This document shows positions 1 to 21,812 of a stretch of 64,000 bases of DNA, in pieces. Made by a program: the position numbers and the translations under genes. Below the pieces are notes generated by a model. That model did no database searches. It saw only the letters and a list, made by a program, of their open reading frames with translations, and was not told the origin of the DNA. The DNA is from Amphirosellinia nigrospora (Eukaryota; Ascomycota; Sordariomycetes; Xylariales; Xylariaceae). Positions within the stretch are counted from its first letter, which is position 1; each line of letters starts with the position of its first letter. The DNA lies in NCBI GenBank assembly GCA_004123355.1, contig SCHM01000002.1:3693569-3757568 (forward strand). The letters are read 5' to 3'.

Positions 1-518
1 CAGTGAAAGAGGCTATAGTCAAAAGCCTTCTCCATCTACAAACGCTACACCAAATTACTTCTAAACCTAAGTCATCGAAGAAATACTTCGCTGGTCTTCC
101 CATGTACTGTAGCTTATCCGGCACGGCGGTTCTTGAGATCGTCTGTTACTACCTAGGTAGGTGATTGGTCTGGATTATACATCAGCCTCCAACTGTCGTC
201 TCCAGTTTATCATACAGAACGATCGAGTTATAATAATAACATTATCATTTGTCCTCATTTCCATCGCAGCGGCTTTGACGTGTTTGATTATTAGTAGCCG
301 CATAGCTGGACCGGTCGTGCTCCCAAAGCATGAATTCTTTCCGAGTATTACAATCCTGACCACCTTCCAACTCCAATTCCAGAATTGGGCTTTCGTACTC
401 CAACGACACAAACCACGGGTATTACCAACATAAACATTCCATCTAACCTATTCAGGTTTCGAACACGATAAGTGCTCGTATCGTGAATAATCATTCCTCA
501 CAAATCAAAAAGTGCTCT
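1..518. other. Left-edge flank, no gene seen
   Basis: No reading frame here resembles a protein I recognise. The stretch lies downstream of the minus-strand Ser-rich gene and probably holds its 3' untranslated region. It contains a perfect copy of the 12-base palindrome CTACCTAGGTAG at 149-160, one of several in the window. Confidence 0.6.
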
Positions 519-3500
519 TCACAGAAAGGCACTACCCTCATCGTCACTCGTCACACGTCTGTATCTGCTGCTGAGGAAGACATCCGCCACTCTGTCGCTT
601 GTCACATTCGGCTGGTTAGGGCCAAGAACACCGGACCCCTCAATTCCGTACGGTTCATCGTCGTTCACGGCAGTAGGGTTCACATTCTCCGGTTTTCTCG
701 ATGCAGTGCCATACGCCTTTGGGCGTAAATTAGTCGAACTATTCTTCTTCGTAGGTTGGTCATCCCCTACGCTGGAAAGCCCGCGGCTTGTGAGAGGTGC
801 TCCGCCGATTTTGGGCCTCGGTAGGGGCTTCCCAAGTTTCGTAGGAATACTTGCGGGCCCACTGGTTATATTTTCCGTAAAGCTGAGGGAAGGGACCCGT
901 GGTAACTTCTTCTCGTAGTTGGTGCCGGGCATTCCCACTGAAGTGTTGCGTGTGACCAAGGACAACACACTCGTCGCAGAAACGCTATTGGGCAAGGGAA
1001 CCCTCGAAGGCAATCGCGAGCGCCCAATTGCTGTGTGTGTGTCTCCAGCATCAAAAGGTACTGGCTGGTCGTCGTCATCATCACCATCGTCCTGGTCCGC
1101 GTTGAAGAAACTATCCCTGTTTTCCTAAACTCGAGAAGGTGTGTCAGGCAGGTCAGGGAGGTCAGGCAGATCAGGCAGCTCGTCGTCCTCTTCGTGATTA
1201 ATTTGCGCATTCTCGCGAACATGCCCGAAAGATCGATCAGACGTAAGACCGTATTGGAAATCGTTGCCACCCGCTTGCTTGGTTGTTTCCTCGAGTTTTG
1301 AAACATTCGACGATAAGAACGTTTTCCAATCCACAGAACTCGAGGAGGATGGGAAACGTTGCTTTGGCGGCAACGATTGACTTCGTTTATTATATGCTGG
1401 TTGGTCTAAAAAGATTGTGGCATCTCCGTGCGCACCTCCAATTTGTGTGCAGTCTTCTATGATCGACAAGGTACTTTGCCTTCTAGTTTGGCCGTCTTCG
1501 ACTGCGTCGGTTGAGTAAATACTCTCAGTGTAGAGCAACCTAATATCGGCATCCGACCCATAAGTGCTAGAGCGTTGCAGTTGTATGTTTGACAAATTAG
1601 TTGTTGACCCTCCCCCATATGGATTAGAACCACTTAGGTTGTTAGGCTGGTCATCAGGGCCTGTGTCCATCCTATCCTGCAATGCCTGACGGAAAGGACT
1701 TTGGGTGCGGAATTGATATCGCGCGGGGCTCCCAAAGAATACAGAGCTATGAGGCGAAACTGTCGGTTTAAGTGGAAGACCCTCCTTTACGGATGGAGCT
1801 AAGGAGGTTTTATTATTGATCCCCTTTGACGAGGCATCTCCTGTATCTGTGAACATAGGCGTGGATGTGGGATAGGCTTGTTTCTGTTTTGTTGCTTCCG
1901 CCGCGTTAAGAGTTGGATGAAAGGACTTCGAATTGTAAACCGATGGCGAAATGTGTTTGTCTTTCACATGTAGCCTGTCATTCGCCTTCGAAGATTCTGA
2001 TTCCGACTCGCATTCTGGCAGAACGCAACGAATCGTTGCAGCAGAATCATGGCCAAAACGCCGCACGCTAAGTGAGCTTTGACGTCGAGGTACTGTGCCC
2101 AACTTCATAACTTCGCCCTCGCCTTTCTGTCTTTCGAGACTATCTGCGGGCGCTTGTTGTGAATGCTCCGCTCGCTTAATTAGAGCTGAGTATATTTTTT
2201 GACAATCAACGGGCCTAGGGTCGGTCCCTGGCTGGTACAGAGATGTAGAGCTAGCATTGGACTGTTCAGAAATGCTCATAAACTGTGCCGAAGACGAGCA
2301 AACATGCGCGCCGTGTTCATTGATAATAGACAATCGCTTTTTCTCCCGCTCCTCGCGAAAGCTATTGTGAGTGACCACGGTGTTCGATTCGGAGTTCGAC
2401 CAACTTGTAACTCGAGATCTATCGTCTGAGACCTTATTCTCACTTTGAAAGCTTTCTATGCTGCCTTGCCGAGAGCGAAGTTGCTGATGCGACGGGACTG
2501 CGTGGAGAGACGGGATACCAGAAGGCACATATGACATAGCGCCTTGATCAGCAGAGGGGAATTGAATAAGTTCTTCATCAGTCTCATGCTGCGAATCCCC
2601 CAAACTAAAGATATGGGATTGTTGCGCCTCGACATGTTGTAGAGGGAGCTCTGTATTGTCAGAGTCTTCTTTGCCAAGGTTGAATAAATTCTTTAGTTTA
2701 TGTTTAAGTCCCTGGGATACTCGTCGCGCTTTGTACCGCAAGCTACCGTCGTTCGTAACTTTACCGTCTGTCAAAACAGTATCATTACTTGCATCCCGCA
2801 TGCTTTTCTTGAATGTTCTATCCGACCTAGAAGACTTAGAAAAGATCTTTGACGCTTTTGGACGAAGGTTCTGTTTTGCGGCACCCTGATTGCGGCTATG
2901 CCCGTTGACTGATGTAGGTTGGGTGGCATATTCCTCAGATTTAAACCCAGTAGCGAAGTTACCTCGGAAATCTCGCAAGAAGCTCATCGATTTAGGTGTC
3001 TTGAGCCCTCGAGGGCGCGCATTTTGGTCATCTTGACGACGACGGAAATCTTGATTTGCGGGTAATGGAAGCTGGTTGGCTGTTGCCGAAGACTTGCTTA
3101 GGTTAGGACTATTAGGCCCAGTGACGGTCGGTCCATGTACAAACATGGACCTAGACTTGCGAATCTTTCTGTACGAGGAGGGCATTGACGCTATATCATC
3201 CTGAGGTGTGTAATGCTCGTCACTCGTGAAAAGAGTATCAATGTAGTCTCCTGCAGCCCCCTTGATAGCAGACGCCATACCAGAAGCAGGGACACTAGGA
3301 GAAGGGCGCGAATCGCCGTCGACATCAGCAACGTGCTTTGAAGTAGCCGGGGTGCGCGAGGGCGGGGTGCTCTGTGCCATTGTAGTATTAGGGATCAACA
3401 TTTCGGGTATTGATGGCACGAAGCGAATACTCTGTTGTCGACGAACGGGAGTCTCCTCCGATCGTGTCTTCAATGGTAGGGAGGAACCTAGTGTTCTACT

Positions 3501-3713
3501 GCTCGGGCCATAGCTATGTTGAGGTGGGAACAAGGACAGTTTAGTGTGTGTAGCCGTTCGTGCCTTGGCTCTCGCGAACGCTTGCGTGGCTGCTTCTTGG
3601 GCATCACGCTCTGCTGTCTCAGGTGGTATGTGCTCCAGATGCACGCTTTTCACCGAATTAGCGGACTTTCGACGATCAAGTCGACGAGGGTTGGTGCTGT
3701 TGCGCCTGTGCAT
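519..3713 (-). CDS. Ser-rich disordered conserved fungal protein, split by an in-frame TAG
   Basis: I do not recognise a catalytic domain. I start at the ATG at 3713 (MHRRNSTNPRRLDRRKSANS); the frame stays open for 862 codons to a TAG at 1125-1127. The same frame then continues for 201 more codons to 519, ending SDDEGSAFL. The protein is rich in Ser, Asn, Gln and charged residues, with basic patches and many SP/TP sites, as in disordered fungal scaffold or signalling proteins. A short Leu-Pro-Asp repeat (LPDLPDLPDLPD) lies just before the TAG, and an acidic DDGDDDDDQ run just after it. I see no consensus intron that removes the TAG. The long in-frame extension on both sides suggests one protein of about 1,060 residues with a CAG-to-TAG change. 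Function unknown; the gene call is fairly sure, the C-terminus less so. Confidence 0.7.
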
Positions 3714-6458
3714 GTTGAAATTCAAGGGGCAACTCGAACCAATCGCCTATGAACCAACAGGACTGGTACAGGGACCAGAGCGAGGACGACGCGAACAGAA
3801 ATCGGAAATAGATGGTACGGCGCATTCATCAAGGGGGAGGTGGCGGAAGAAATGTGGGATGTGAGGATTCGGGTTGACGCGCAATACAATTTAACCAAAA
3901 GCTGTCGCAAACGACACAAGACCGCGGTAGTAGCGCTGATAGTGCTGTATGCAGAGAAATGCGGTATGTTGGGTTGGTTTAAATTGAAGCTGTGCAGTTT
4001 GAACGAAGGACTTGATAACAAGGGCTCAACAACTAAACGTGGATGCCATTCGAAATTCACGTGGCGGTCATGCAGCCTGCTCCCGTAGTCACCAAGGAAG
4101 TTACGTTGCTGTTTTATGATTTTGGGTCCTCCAAAGGAAACTACGGTTTTACTACTATACCTTAGGTAGTCATCAAACGTCAGAAGATATAGCGCTTAGT
4201 ACCAAACAAACATTTTCCCAGTCGTTATTCGGAAATGCTAGAGTCACATGATTTTCTTAGCAAGTGACTCAAAGATTATCGTTATTCCGTCCACCATATT
4301 GTTATTTTGTCTAGCTCAAGCAGTCTAGTCATTTTGCCCATCAAAGGTGACCTAAGCATAAGATAGATTTGTTGAAAGTACTACAATCTTTTGAGAGAGG
4401 AAATGGCACAGGGATATTAGTAAAAGTCTGGAATTGCAGCTGAACTTCAATAGAATGACCTATGGATTAATACCCCTTACTGCTATCTAAATTATTGCGG
4501 CTAGGTAGAACATAGAGTCCATCCAAGCGTAGGATTTTCCTAGGTTGAAAATTGATCAGTGCTTAAGTTCTAGCGAAACGTACTTCTAGAATCCAGACTA
4601 GAATACGCGAGTTAATATGCAAGCTCTATTCTTTCCACTTACCAAGTGCTGACAACAATGATGTTTTATACTAGGATTAAGTTATTGTGGCTCAAGAGAT
4701 CTCGGGCGGAAGTAACAGGTTCACTTCTACTATTATTTGCACCCCTAAGGGCTGAGCTGCAACAGTGATTTGGCCAGTCCTACCAATAAGCTGATCTACC
4801 TTGTACCTTAACTGGAAGACAAAGTCCCTGAGCAAGGGATTGTAACAATCTACACAAAGATAAATAATACAGTAAACTGCGCTTAGCTTCAGCATAGAAA
4901 GTTGCAATATTAAGCAGAGAACTATCCATTGAGCCTTTACCGCATCGCGCTAGGTATTCTAGTTTTAACTTATTTCGCTGTTTTCCGCATTAGCACTCCG
5001 ATTTGATATTGAAGACAAGGAAGATGTGATGGAGAACGTCGCCATCCAATGGTGACCAAGTTATGCACACACTATAACACACAAATATATCTTGTGTAGC
5101 ACAAACGTCAGCTAGTTGGACCCGAGGCAGTGGTTTCTTTGTCAGCAATTAGACCATCACGTGAAACCTGGCCCGCTCAAGCCAGTCATCCTAGAATGAT
5201 ATTTATCTACGGCGACGTAGCAGTAGATTTTCTAGTAACGAGGTAGAAAAAGGCTTGTTTACTAGAGTAAGTAAATCTGTGTTGGAGGCCTTCAAATTAA
5301 CATGGTGATGTTTACTAAATACTCACGAGCCTCCTCGTGGCCGCGAACCAATTTACTGAAACATTCAACCAATGAGAAATAATTCGGGTGTGACTGCATT
5401 TTAGGGCTCAAGAAAGAGGATTTTCATAAAGCCTTGTCAGCTATCTACAGCCGAGATGCGCCGATTTCCCCTTTGCGACATAACTAGTAAGCCGTCTTAT
5501 TTTAGTTACGACGTCTTTGCACTGAAATTTAATCCTAACATGTTGGATTACGCACCAACTAGTGATCTAGCTATACATCACTAGATAGATCACCAGGTTG
5601 CTTACTTAATATATGTGGCAGTGCGCCGGGGCTTAACTAAGTGGCTAGTGCTCCCTTTAGGTACCTTGTACTAGAAATGCCTCAATTGAGCCTGGCAGCG
5701 ATACAGAGATAGATCAATACACACAATCACTGAATCTGACATAACACGGAGTCTGTGTACGTTAGCTAAGCTTTTGATATGGAGGTATATTCCGAATGCA
5801 TAAATTCCTCCAAGGCGTCCTGATACATGTACGTTGGTTATTGAGAATTATATCTAGATAACTGCTCATCTCCCCTGAACGTATATAACCATACGAATAA
5901 ATACCACGAAAACTGCGAAAGAGCATAAGCAGGAAGGTATCAAGGTAGGTAAGTAGTCTACGATATTGTGGAAGGTACAACACGTAGTTTGGGAAAACTA
6001 CGCATGGGCCCCTCTTCACTCCTCGTAGCTCTTAGATCTTAAAATATGTGTAAAGTCATTTGGAAATCTCGATATTCAGCGTCAAGCCGCGAAACAGGGT
6101 TAGAGTCAGCAAACGAATAAAAGAATTCATCTTGCCTCCTGGAATCTGAACCAGCTACTGAGCAGGGATAATGTTTGATGCATATTATTTCGGGAACTAG
6201 GTATCTCATTCTGCAAATTACCTGGTGAGAAAAATGAAACAAACGGTATTTCAACCACGACTAGAGGACCTAAGAGTATGTTGCCATGCACCAATAACCT
6301 ATATGAGTGTACAGTACACACAAACCCTAAGCGGGCTGGAACCAAATAGACAACCAAGTTCAACCAGTTCTCTCTGGAACGCCTCTAAACAAACTGCCAG
6401 CACAGGCACATATCAAAACCTCATATTGGTTGGATAACGCCTTAAGCCCGGAGGTCCT
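3714..6458. other. Intergenic, 2.7 kb, AT-leaning
   Basis: Only short chance frames are present and none resembles a known protein. It lies between the 5' end of the Ser-rich gene and the 3' end of the protease gene. The sequence has many CTAG and TA-rich words and a CCTTAGGTAG near 4160. No terminal repeats, tRNA or rRNA were recognised. A decayed insertion is possible but not supported. Confidence 0.5.
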
Positions 6459-8113
<1,655 letters not shown>

Positions 8114-8340
8114 GATGAAACAGTGTGTATGCTAGACCCAAGGCTGAGAACAATGAGCGATAAGTCTACCGGCGACTCGATCAAAGGAGAGAAAGAGAGA
8201 GAGACCAGAGTAATGAAGAGATTGGTGATGGTAATGGTGATGATGGGATGATGAGATGATGGGAGAGGAGAGGAAGGAAGATAGAGAGAAGAGAGGAAAG
8301 AAGATGACGAAGCTTGCCGACGAAGCAGGCGTTTGATAAA
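8114..8340 (-). promoter_or_regulatory. Pyrimidine-rich 5' leader of the protease gene
   Basis: On the minus strand, the roughly 200 bases before the protease ATG are almost all C and T (GA-rich on the plus strand, 8190-8312). CT-rich tracts next to start codons are typical of filamentous-fungal promoters and leaders. The transcription start itself cannot be placed. Confidence 0.5.
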
Positions 8341-9206
8341 GGATGCAGCTGGACTGCCTGGCACAGTGGTAGATTAAGAGTATACTGTAAGGCAGGCTAA
8401 CTCTGCAGCACTGTTGAGGCTGCCTTCCCCGGTCTGGGAGAGCACCTAGTTCAGTTCAGGTGACGCACACAGCCCACTGATAAGAAGTGCTGGGCGGACG
8501 GGAAACTGGGAACGGAGCACCACGCAACCACGCAGCAACCTCACTGACCGACTTGGGTAGCGCGCATAGCTAGCATGGCGGCTAGATGGGGCTTGGTAAG
8601 TTTAGGCCGAGTATGGCTTAGCGGCTTGACTCAGACAGACCCACAGATCAGCACGTCAATGACCACCGGGACAGTTGTCCGACCTCATGTCCCGAGGTCC
8701 TCCCTGCCCGAGTTGGCGAATTCGGCATCCAGCAAGAGGTATGTTCCTACTTTGGCTTGTCTTATTCCTAGTAATGGAGATGGCACGATACTAGGTATGA
8801 TCAGACTAGGGCGGAATATATTTTGTTGATTCATTGGGATACCAGCTTTGATGCACGTGATAACCATACACCGTTTCAGATACCCCAGTGGCCAGTCAGC
8901 TTGTCGCCTGCCGCCACAGTGGAGAGCTCCCCCAAGCTTAGTACCTAATTGAGCACACTACCAGCAAGCAAGCCGATATCGTTGCCGATAATGCTTTTGC
9001 TATCTACACTGCTAGGCACGCAGAGATGGGTTAAACATGTGCACCTGGGACCCTGATTGCCGGTACAGATATGGGATGGCCTACTAACTACTAAGTGAAT
9101 CAACCGGATCTGACCGGATCTCTCACCTTCATTGACCTACGTATACTGCCCATCTTTTGCTGAGTATTTTGATAACCTTGTCGTCGAGTACCCCTATACG
9201 GAAATT

Positions 9207-9246
9207 AGGCGGTAAGTAGGCAGGCGGTAAGTAGGCAGGCGGTAAG
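9207..9246. repeat. 15-bp tandem repeat, 2.7 copies
   Basis: The unit AGGCGGTAAGTAGGC occurs twice exactly (9207-9221, 9222-9236), followed by a 10-base partial copy. It is intergenic. The unit carries GTAAGT, an ideal splice-donor word, but I see no exon attached. Confidence 0.85.
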
Positions 9247-10060
9247 ACGGACGATAAGTGCTCTCTGGCTTCCGCTCTTTCACACGGATTGTCGAGTGAA
9301 GCACTTGTATACTACAGTACAGTACAAGGATGAGTCAATGACACCATTGCACACCACACGCACCTTGATGGCAAAACCAACTTACACAGTACGCACCTCT
9401 TTAGCCTGCCGTACTGTGCAGCACGCTAGGTATGCTGTACCCCGGAGAGATCTTGCCCATAACTGGAACATTGAACCCCACTATCTGCGGAGCCGTCCGC
9501 AAGCATTGTGTGCCAGTCTGTTTTAGAAGTGTGTCTCGTGGCTCACTGTTCCAATTTCACAACAGGTCGAGAGTGCTCATCAGATGCTCATATGTTCGGC
9601 TTCAGGTGACTAGATGGCCGGGCATCACCTTGGCGCACGAGGTGTTATGCGTGCATATCAATATCCATGTTTATCTATCTACCGTAGTAACTGCTTAATT
9701 TAACCCGGAGCTGCCGTTTAGCTACATGCTTATCTTTACTACTACTACGGGAACGACAGTGTATGGGCAGAAGATAGCTCATGGCCTACATATGGAGCTA
9801 CTATTCACCTCTTCAAATCCGAGATTGTAAAAGTGGCTTTGACTCTTGTTGCCTTCGTCTGAATTAGCAACGATACGCGTGTTACTAGGTGGAGTAGCAA
9901 CATACAACATCCAGTCTACAAGTAATCCTTCTACAACCTACGTAGTTGCCTTTATAGGTTTACATTTTCCTTGTTTCTTAATCTTGCTACTAGATTTGGG
10001 TTTCCAATCTTTGAGAGTCTTAAATGGAGTTGACGCCTTGGTTTTACTACCTGGGTACCT

Positions 10061-10070
10061 TAGGTACCTA
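10061..10070. repeat. Palindrome TAGGTACCTA, member of the CTACCTAGGTAG family
   Basis: It sits in the larger near-palindromic stretch CTGGGTACCTTAGGTACCTA (10051-10070). The same 10-mer recurs at 22482-22491. The sister palindrome TACCTAGGTA occurs at 150-159, 29287-29296, 44433-44442, 46904-46913 and 55884-55893. All copies are intergenic. Confidence 0.8.
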
Positions 10071-10852
10071 GATAACTTACGTGAAAACCTACAATCAATA
10101 GATTAGCAAGGTATGCTTGAGGTGCGGTATAGATCGCTTATCCAATTCGTTGATAAAGTAAAAGACTGACTGCTTATTTTTCATCCGATGTCTCATATCT
10201 CGAGGATCGTTTCGAGGCCCTCGAAGGCTGTTGTGGCTCAGCTCAGCTTCATCTCCAGAAATCCCCGGGCACACCCAGGCCCTATTCTGGACTACCTGGC
10301 CAATTGCAGCACAAGTATTCGTGCGCTAAAGTCTGCCTTGGGGCCTGGGCTAGCTTGGCGCGGCAGGCTACCTATCGAGTGGATGCTGCAGTTGACGTAG
10401 AGGGTAAGGTAGGCAGTTTCTCGCCACACGCATTACCTAACTTCATGAATTTTGCGGAAGGCTGCAGCATCTCGAGGACAAACCTATGCTGACCTTTTAC
10501 TTCCTCGACATACAACATACGTTATTCGGCCATTGGAGAGCACTTATGGGTGAACCTGGTGCCCAATCTTAAAGATTGCCAGGCTAAGTATCGCCTAGTT
10601 CTATTACATGCTGTGAATTTTAGAAACGTGACCGTGGCCCGCCGGTTTTCTCTTCTTCCCTTTCTTCGTCGTCTCCCCCATGAATGCATGAATGACGGCA
10701 CATTTGCTTGCGCATGCACCGCCAACCCTCGATGACCTCCCATGCAAACGGTAGCCTAGAGCCCACCGGGTACTAGCAGACGGCAGCTGTAGAATATGAA
10801 CATAGACTTGTTGTCCATGCTACAGTTCTCCATCTTCTCCTAATCCGCCGCC

Positions 10853-18808
<7,956 letters not shown>

Positions 18809-19279
18809 AGTCTCTCTCCAGGCAGCATATCGACGTCAAGGCGCTGGCGCGAGCGAAGAGCCTAGGCGGCCATGTGATCTGGCCCAGGGCTGGGGCTGGG
18901 GTTGGGGCTATGCAGACACTTCTTATGCCATAATAAACAAACATGAGGTCTACATGTATAGCCGGATGAGCAGGAATGAATGCATGTTAATCGATCACAG
19001 CGTGGCGTGGTCGGTTGTCTCGAAAAGAAAAGCCTTGAATTCCTGCTGTATGAGAGCAGTATCTCATGATTGTGCAATGGTGATGATACACTGCCTGGCC
19101 GGCGCCGTCTTCGTGAACGGATGTGTAAGCTGTCCTTGGTTTTCCATGTCCCTCTCCTCTGGAGTGGAAGAATGACCCACCCATCTTCTCTTATGCATAT
19201 ATTTTTTTCAGCTTCCGCTATGCCCCAGTATTCCACTTGCTACGCTTGATCTTGCCTTGCCCTGGTGTATATATAGAGC
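18809..19279. other. Convergent 3' intergenic region
   Basis: The 470 bp between the ends of the BEACH gene (+) and the complex I 9.5 kDa gene (-) hold only chance frames and presumably the two 3' untranslated regions. Confidence 0.6.
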
Positions 19280-19571
19280 TCAGTCGTCATATCCGGTCAG
19301 CTGTTTCCTCGGGCCTGTGGGGACTGGTAATTCTCGTGTTAGTACAACCCCTCAAAGTTGTTGGTCGGCGTGGCGGTCGTACCTGGATATGTCATGGGGA
19401 TGGGCGGCGTGCGCTCGTAGCCCAGGCGTTTTCAGCACCGGGGGCACGGTGAACAAGGTGACGGGCCAGCAGCGCCGATGACGCAGGACCAGAAAATGGC
19501 AGGACTCTCGCGGGCTGCCAGCGCCAGTAGCGGAGGGGACCGGCCCAGAAAGCTGGTGTTGGGTTCACCAT
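19280..19571 (-). CDS. nuo9.5: NADH:ubiquinone oxidoreductase 9.5 kDa subunit (complex I accessory, NDUFA3-like)
   Basis: Small inner-mitochondrial-membrane subunit of respiratory complex I. Exon 1 (19383-19571) begins MVNPTPAFWAGPLRYWRWQ, the family's conserved start. In the next frame follow ARESPAIFWSCVIGAAGP and VTLFTVPPVL, a single membrane segment, then RLGYERTPPIPMTYPG. A 68-bp intron (19315-19382; donor GTACGA, branch TACTAAC, acceptor CACAG) joins to exon 2 (19280-19314), which ends PRKQLTGYDD and TGA. The total of about 75 codons equals the family length. Exon 1 carries about three one-base errors in short runs, which is why no long frame shows. The ATG is in CCACCATGG. It is divergent from WBP1, with about 500 bp shared between them. 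Confidence 0.85.
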
Positions 19572-20070
19572 GGTGGTTGTGAGATGCTGTCGCCTGCTGC
19601 GGTGATCGTGGTGAGGACGAGGTTCGTGGGTGTGCTCAATTGACTGGGGGGTGTCTAGTCTAGTCGAATTGGCTGGTTGGTTGTGAATTGAAGTAGCTCT
19701 GGGCGTTCGTCGAATGATTGCACAGCCATATGTGGCACATGTGGCGCACATCCGCCGCCGTTGCTGTACCTAGTGGAGCATCTTGGTACATAGCGTCCCC
19801 GCACCAAGGCCGCCAGTCTTGTCTTGGCAGGAACCGGCTACGTATGCCAGAGCTCCGACTTCACCATCTCATTAGCTGTATTTTGTTACTTTTGAGACAG
19901 CTGGTCCGATCACAGACTTCTATCGGCACCACCTCCCACCTCCCACCTCCACCTCCCATCTCCCACCTTCAACGACTCTCATGCGCAGCTCTTGATTTTT
20001 TCATGCTGTCGCACCGAGTTGTTCCCCCAGTTCTTTTCTCTTTGCCAATTGACCTCCCGAGGCCGCCACG
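19572..20070. promoter_or_regulatory. Shared promoter region between nuo9.5 and WBP1
   Basis: The two start codons are 499 bp apart and point away from each other. The right half has a CT-rich tract ending near the WBP1 ATG, typical of a fungal core promoter and leader. Individual factor sites cannot be assigned. Confidence 0.55.
19928..19970 (+). repeat. CACCTCC pyrimidine repeat upstream of WBP1
   Basis: CACCTCC/CATCTCC heptamers repeat about six times in a pyrimidine-rich stretch roughly 100 bases before the WBP1 ATG. It may be part of the leader or core promoter. Confidence 0.7.
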
Positions 20071-21812
20071 ATGAGGTCCCTTGTGTCGTTCCTCGTTCTT
20101 TTGCTCGTCGCCGCCGTGCAGGCTATCAGCTCGAGCGGCGGCAACAGATTGCTGGTCATTCTCGAGGACGTCGCTGAGAAAGATGGCTATTCCAAGTTCC
20201 TTGGCGATCTGGAGGGTATGCGCGGGTCCCATCACAGCCGCATTGCACTCGCACCACCAGCCGCACTTTGCTAATCGTCTCGGCGACAGGACGCGGCTTT
20301 GACATCGCATACGAGACCCCCAAGAGCGAGAGCCTTCGTTTATTCCACCTAGGCGAGGACATTTGACCATTGCTGTTGTTCCCCACCAAGTCCAAAGGTT
20401 TGTTCTGCCCACCAACATCAACACCACTCCCTTCCTACCTACTGCCTCCTACCTACTACCTCCTACCTAGCACCTCCTACCTAATACCTACCACCAACTA
20501 CCTACTACCTACTATGGTGCGCAAGACGGGCTGGCGTAGCTGACCATAACCGCACCCATTGACAGGTCTCGGTCCCAACTTGACACCCAACATCCTCCTA
20601 GATTTCGTCAACGCTGAAGGCAACATTCTCTTGGCCCTCTCCGGTTCTACACCTGTTCCCTCAAGCCTCATTTCTGTCCTTCTTGAATTCGATATCCATC
20701 TGCCCACCGACCGCCAGGGCCTCGTTGTCGATCACTTCAACTACGACGCTGCCTCGGCCTCTGAGAAACACGATGTGTTGCTTTTGCCGACTCCCGGACC
20801 CCTCCGAGTCGATTATAAAGGTTTTTTCAGAGTTTCTCCGAATGATGGCGGAGATGGACATGCGCGAAGCGAAGCGACGTCGCCGGAGAGACGACGGCAG
20901 GCGCGGGAGCAGTCGTCGCATTCCCCAACGGCGTCGGCCAAACCCTTGGACAAGGTGCCCTCCTTGCCCCGATCCTGCGCGCTCCCTCGACATCTTACAG
21001 TTACAATCCCAAAGACGAGTCCGAAACTGTCGACGACCTCTTCGCCAGCGGGTCCCAGCTCTCGCTCGTAAGCGCCCTCCAGGCGCGCAACTCGGCGCGA
21101 TTCACCGTAGTGGGATCAGCCGACATGTTGAGCGATAAGTGGTTTGATGCGCAGGTGAAGAAGGTTGGCCAGAAAAGCTCTGTAAAAACATTGAATCGGG
21201 AATTTGCGAAGGCAGTGTCGGTTGGGCTTTCAAGATTGGCGTGTTGCGTGTCAACTGGGTTGAGCACCATTTGAACGAGCAAGGCTGGGCAATGCAAGCA
21301 ACCCCAACATTTACCGTATCAAAACAACGTGGTAAGTTGCATTTCCCGCTTTGGCGACTAGTAAGCGCAAACATTGGCTAACCTAACTAGACGTATTCTA
21401 TTTCTTTGTCGAGTATTCGTGGGACAAGTACATTCCTTTCACCGTCCCCGAGGGCGACGAGTTGCAGCTCGAGTTCAGCATGCTTTCACCTTTCTATCGC
21501 CTCAATCTGAGCCCGACCGTTTCATCTGAAGACAGCACCACGTATTCGGCGTCCTTCAAACTGCCAGATCAGCATGGCATCTTCAATTTCCTAGTTAACT
21601 ACAAACGGCCGTTTTTGAGCAACGTTTTTGAGAAGAACACGGTCTCGGTCCGACACTTCGCACACGACGAGTGGGACCGAAGTTTTGTCATCAGTGGCGC
21701 TTGGCCGTGGATAGCAGGAATTGGAGTTACTGTGACGGGATGGCTTGCCTTCTGCGCTGTTTGGTTGTACAGCGCACCCCCGGCCACGGGCGAGAGCAAG
21801 AAGAGGCAGTAA
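20071..21812 (+). CDS. WBP1: Oligosaccharyltransferase 48 kDa subunit (Wbp1/DDOST)
   Basis: Essential ER membrane subunit of the complex that transfers the lipid-linked glycan to Asn residues. The ATG at 20071 begins a signal peptide (MRSLVSFLVLLLVAAVQA). Family motifs follow in order: NRLLVILEDV, RGFDIAYETPKSESL, GLGPNLTPNILLDFVNAEGN, VVDHFNYDAAS, HDVLLLP, SARFTVVGSADMLSDKWFDA, LEFSMLSPFYRLNL, DQHGIFNFLVNYKRPFL. One C-terminal membrane helix (WPWIAGIGVTVTGWLAFCAV) precedes the cytosolic tail SKKRQ. Introns: 20216-20289, 20398-20565 and one near 21331-21390 (GTAAGT...ACTAG). Frame slips occur near 20358, 20830-20920 and 21190-21330. The gene is essential, so these are best read as sequence errors. 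Length, about 460 residues, fits the family. Confidence 0.92.
20433..20514 (+). repeat. CCTACTA/CCTACCTA microsatellite inside WBP1 intron 2
   Basis: About 80 bases of the 168-bp intron are imperfect CTACCTA/CTCCTAC repeats. The unit is half of the CTACCTAGGTAG palindrome found between genes elsewhere in the window, which suggests a common origin or mutational bias. Confidence 0.8.

Larger units (their letters stand above)
8341..10852. other. Intergenic between divergent PRB1 and BPH1 genes
   Basis: No convincing coding sequence in 2.5 kb. It holds a 15-bp tandem repeat at 9207-9246 and a composite palindrome TAGGTACCTA at 10061-10070. It must contain the promoter of the plus-strand BEACH gene at its right end. 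Confidence 0.5.

Noticed and set aside
3722-4060. Minus-strand 112-codon frame upstream of the Ser-rich gene
   Set aside because: Rich in Leu, Ser and Pro from pyrimidine-rich leader DNA; probably 5' untranslated sequence.
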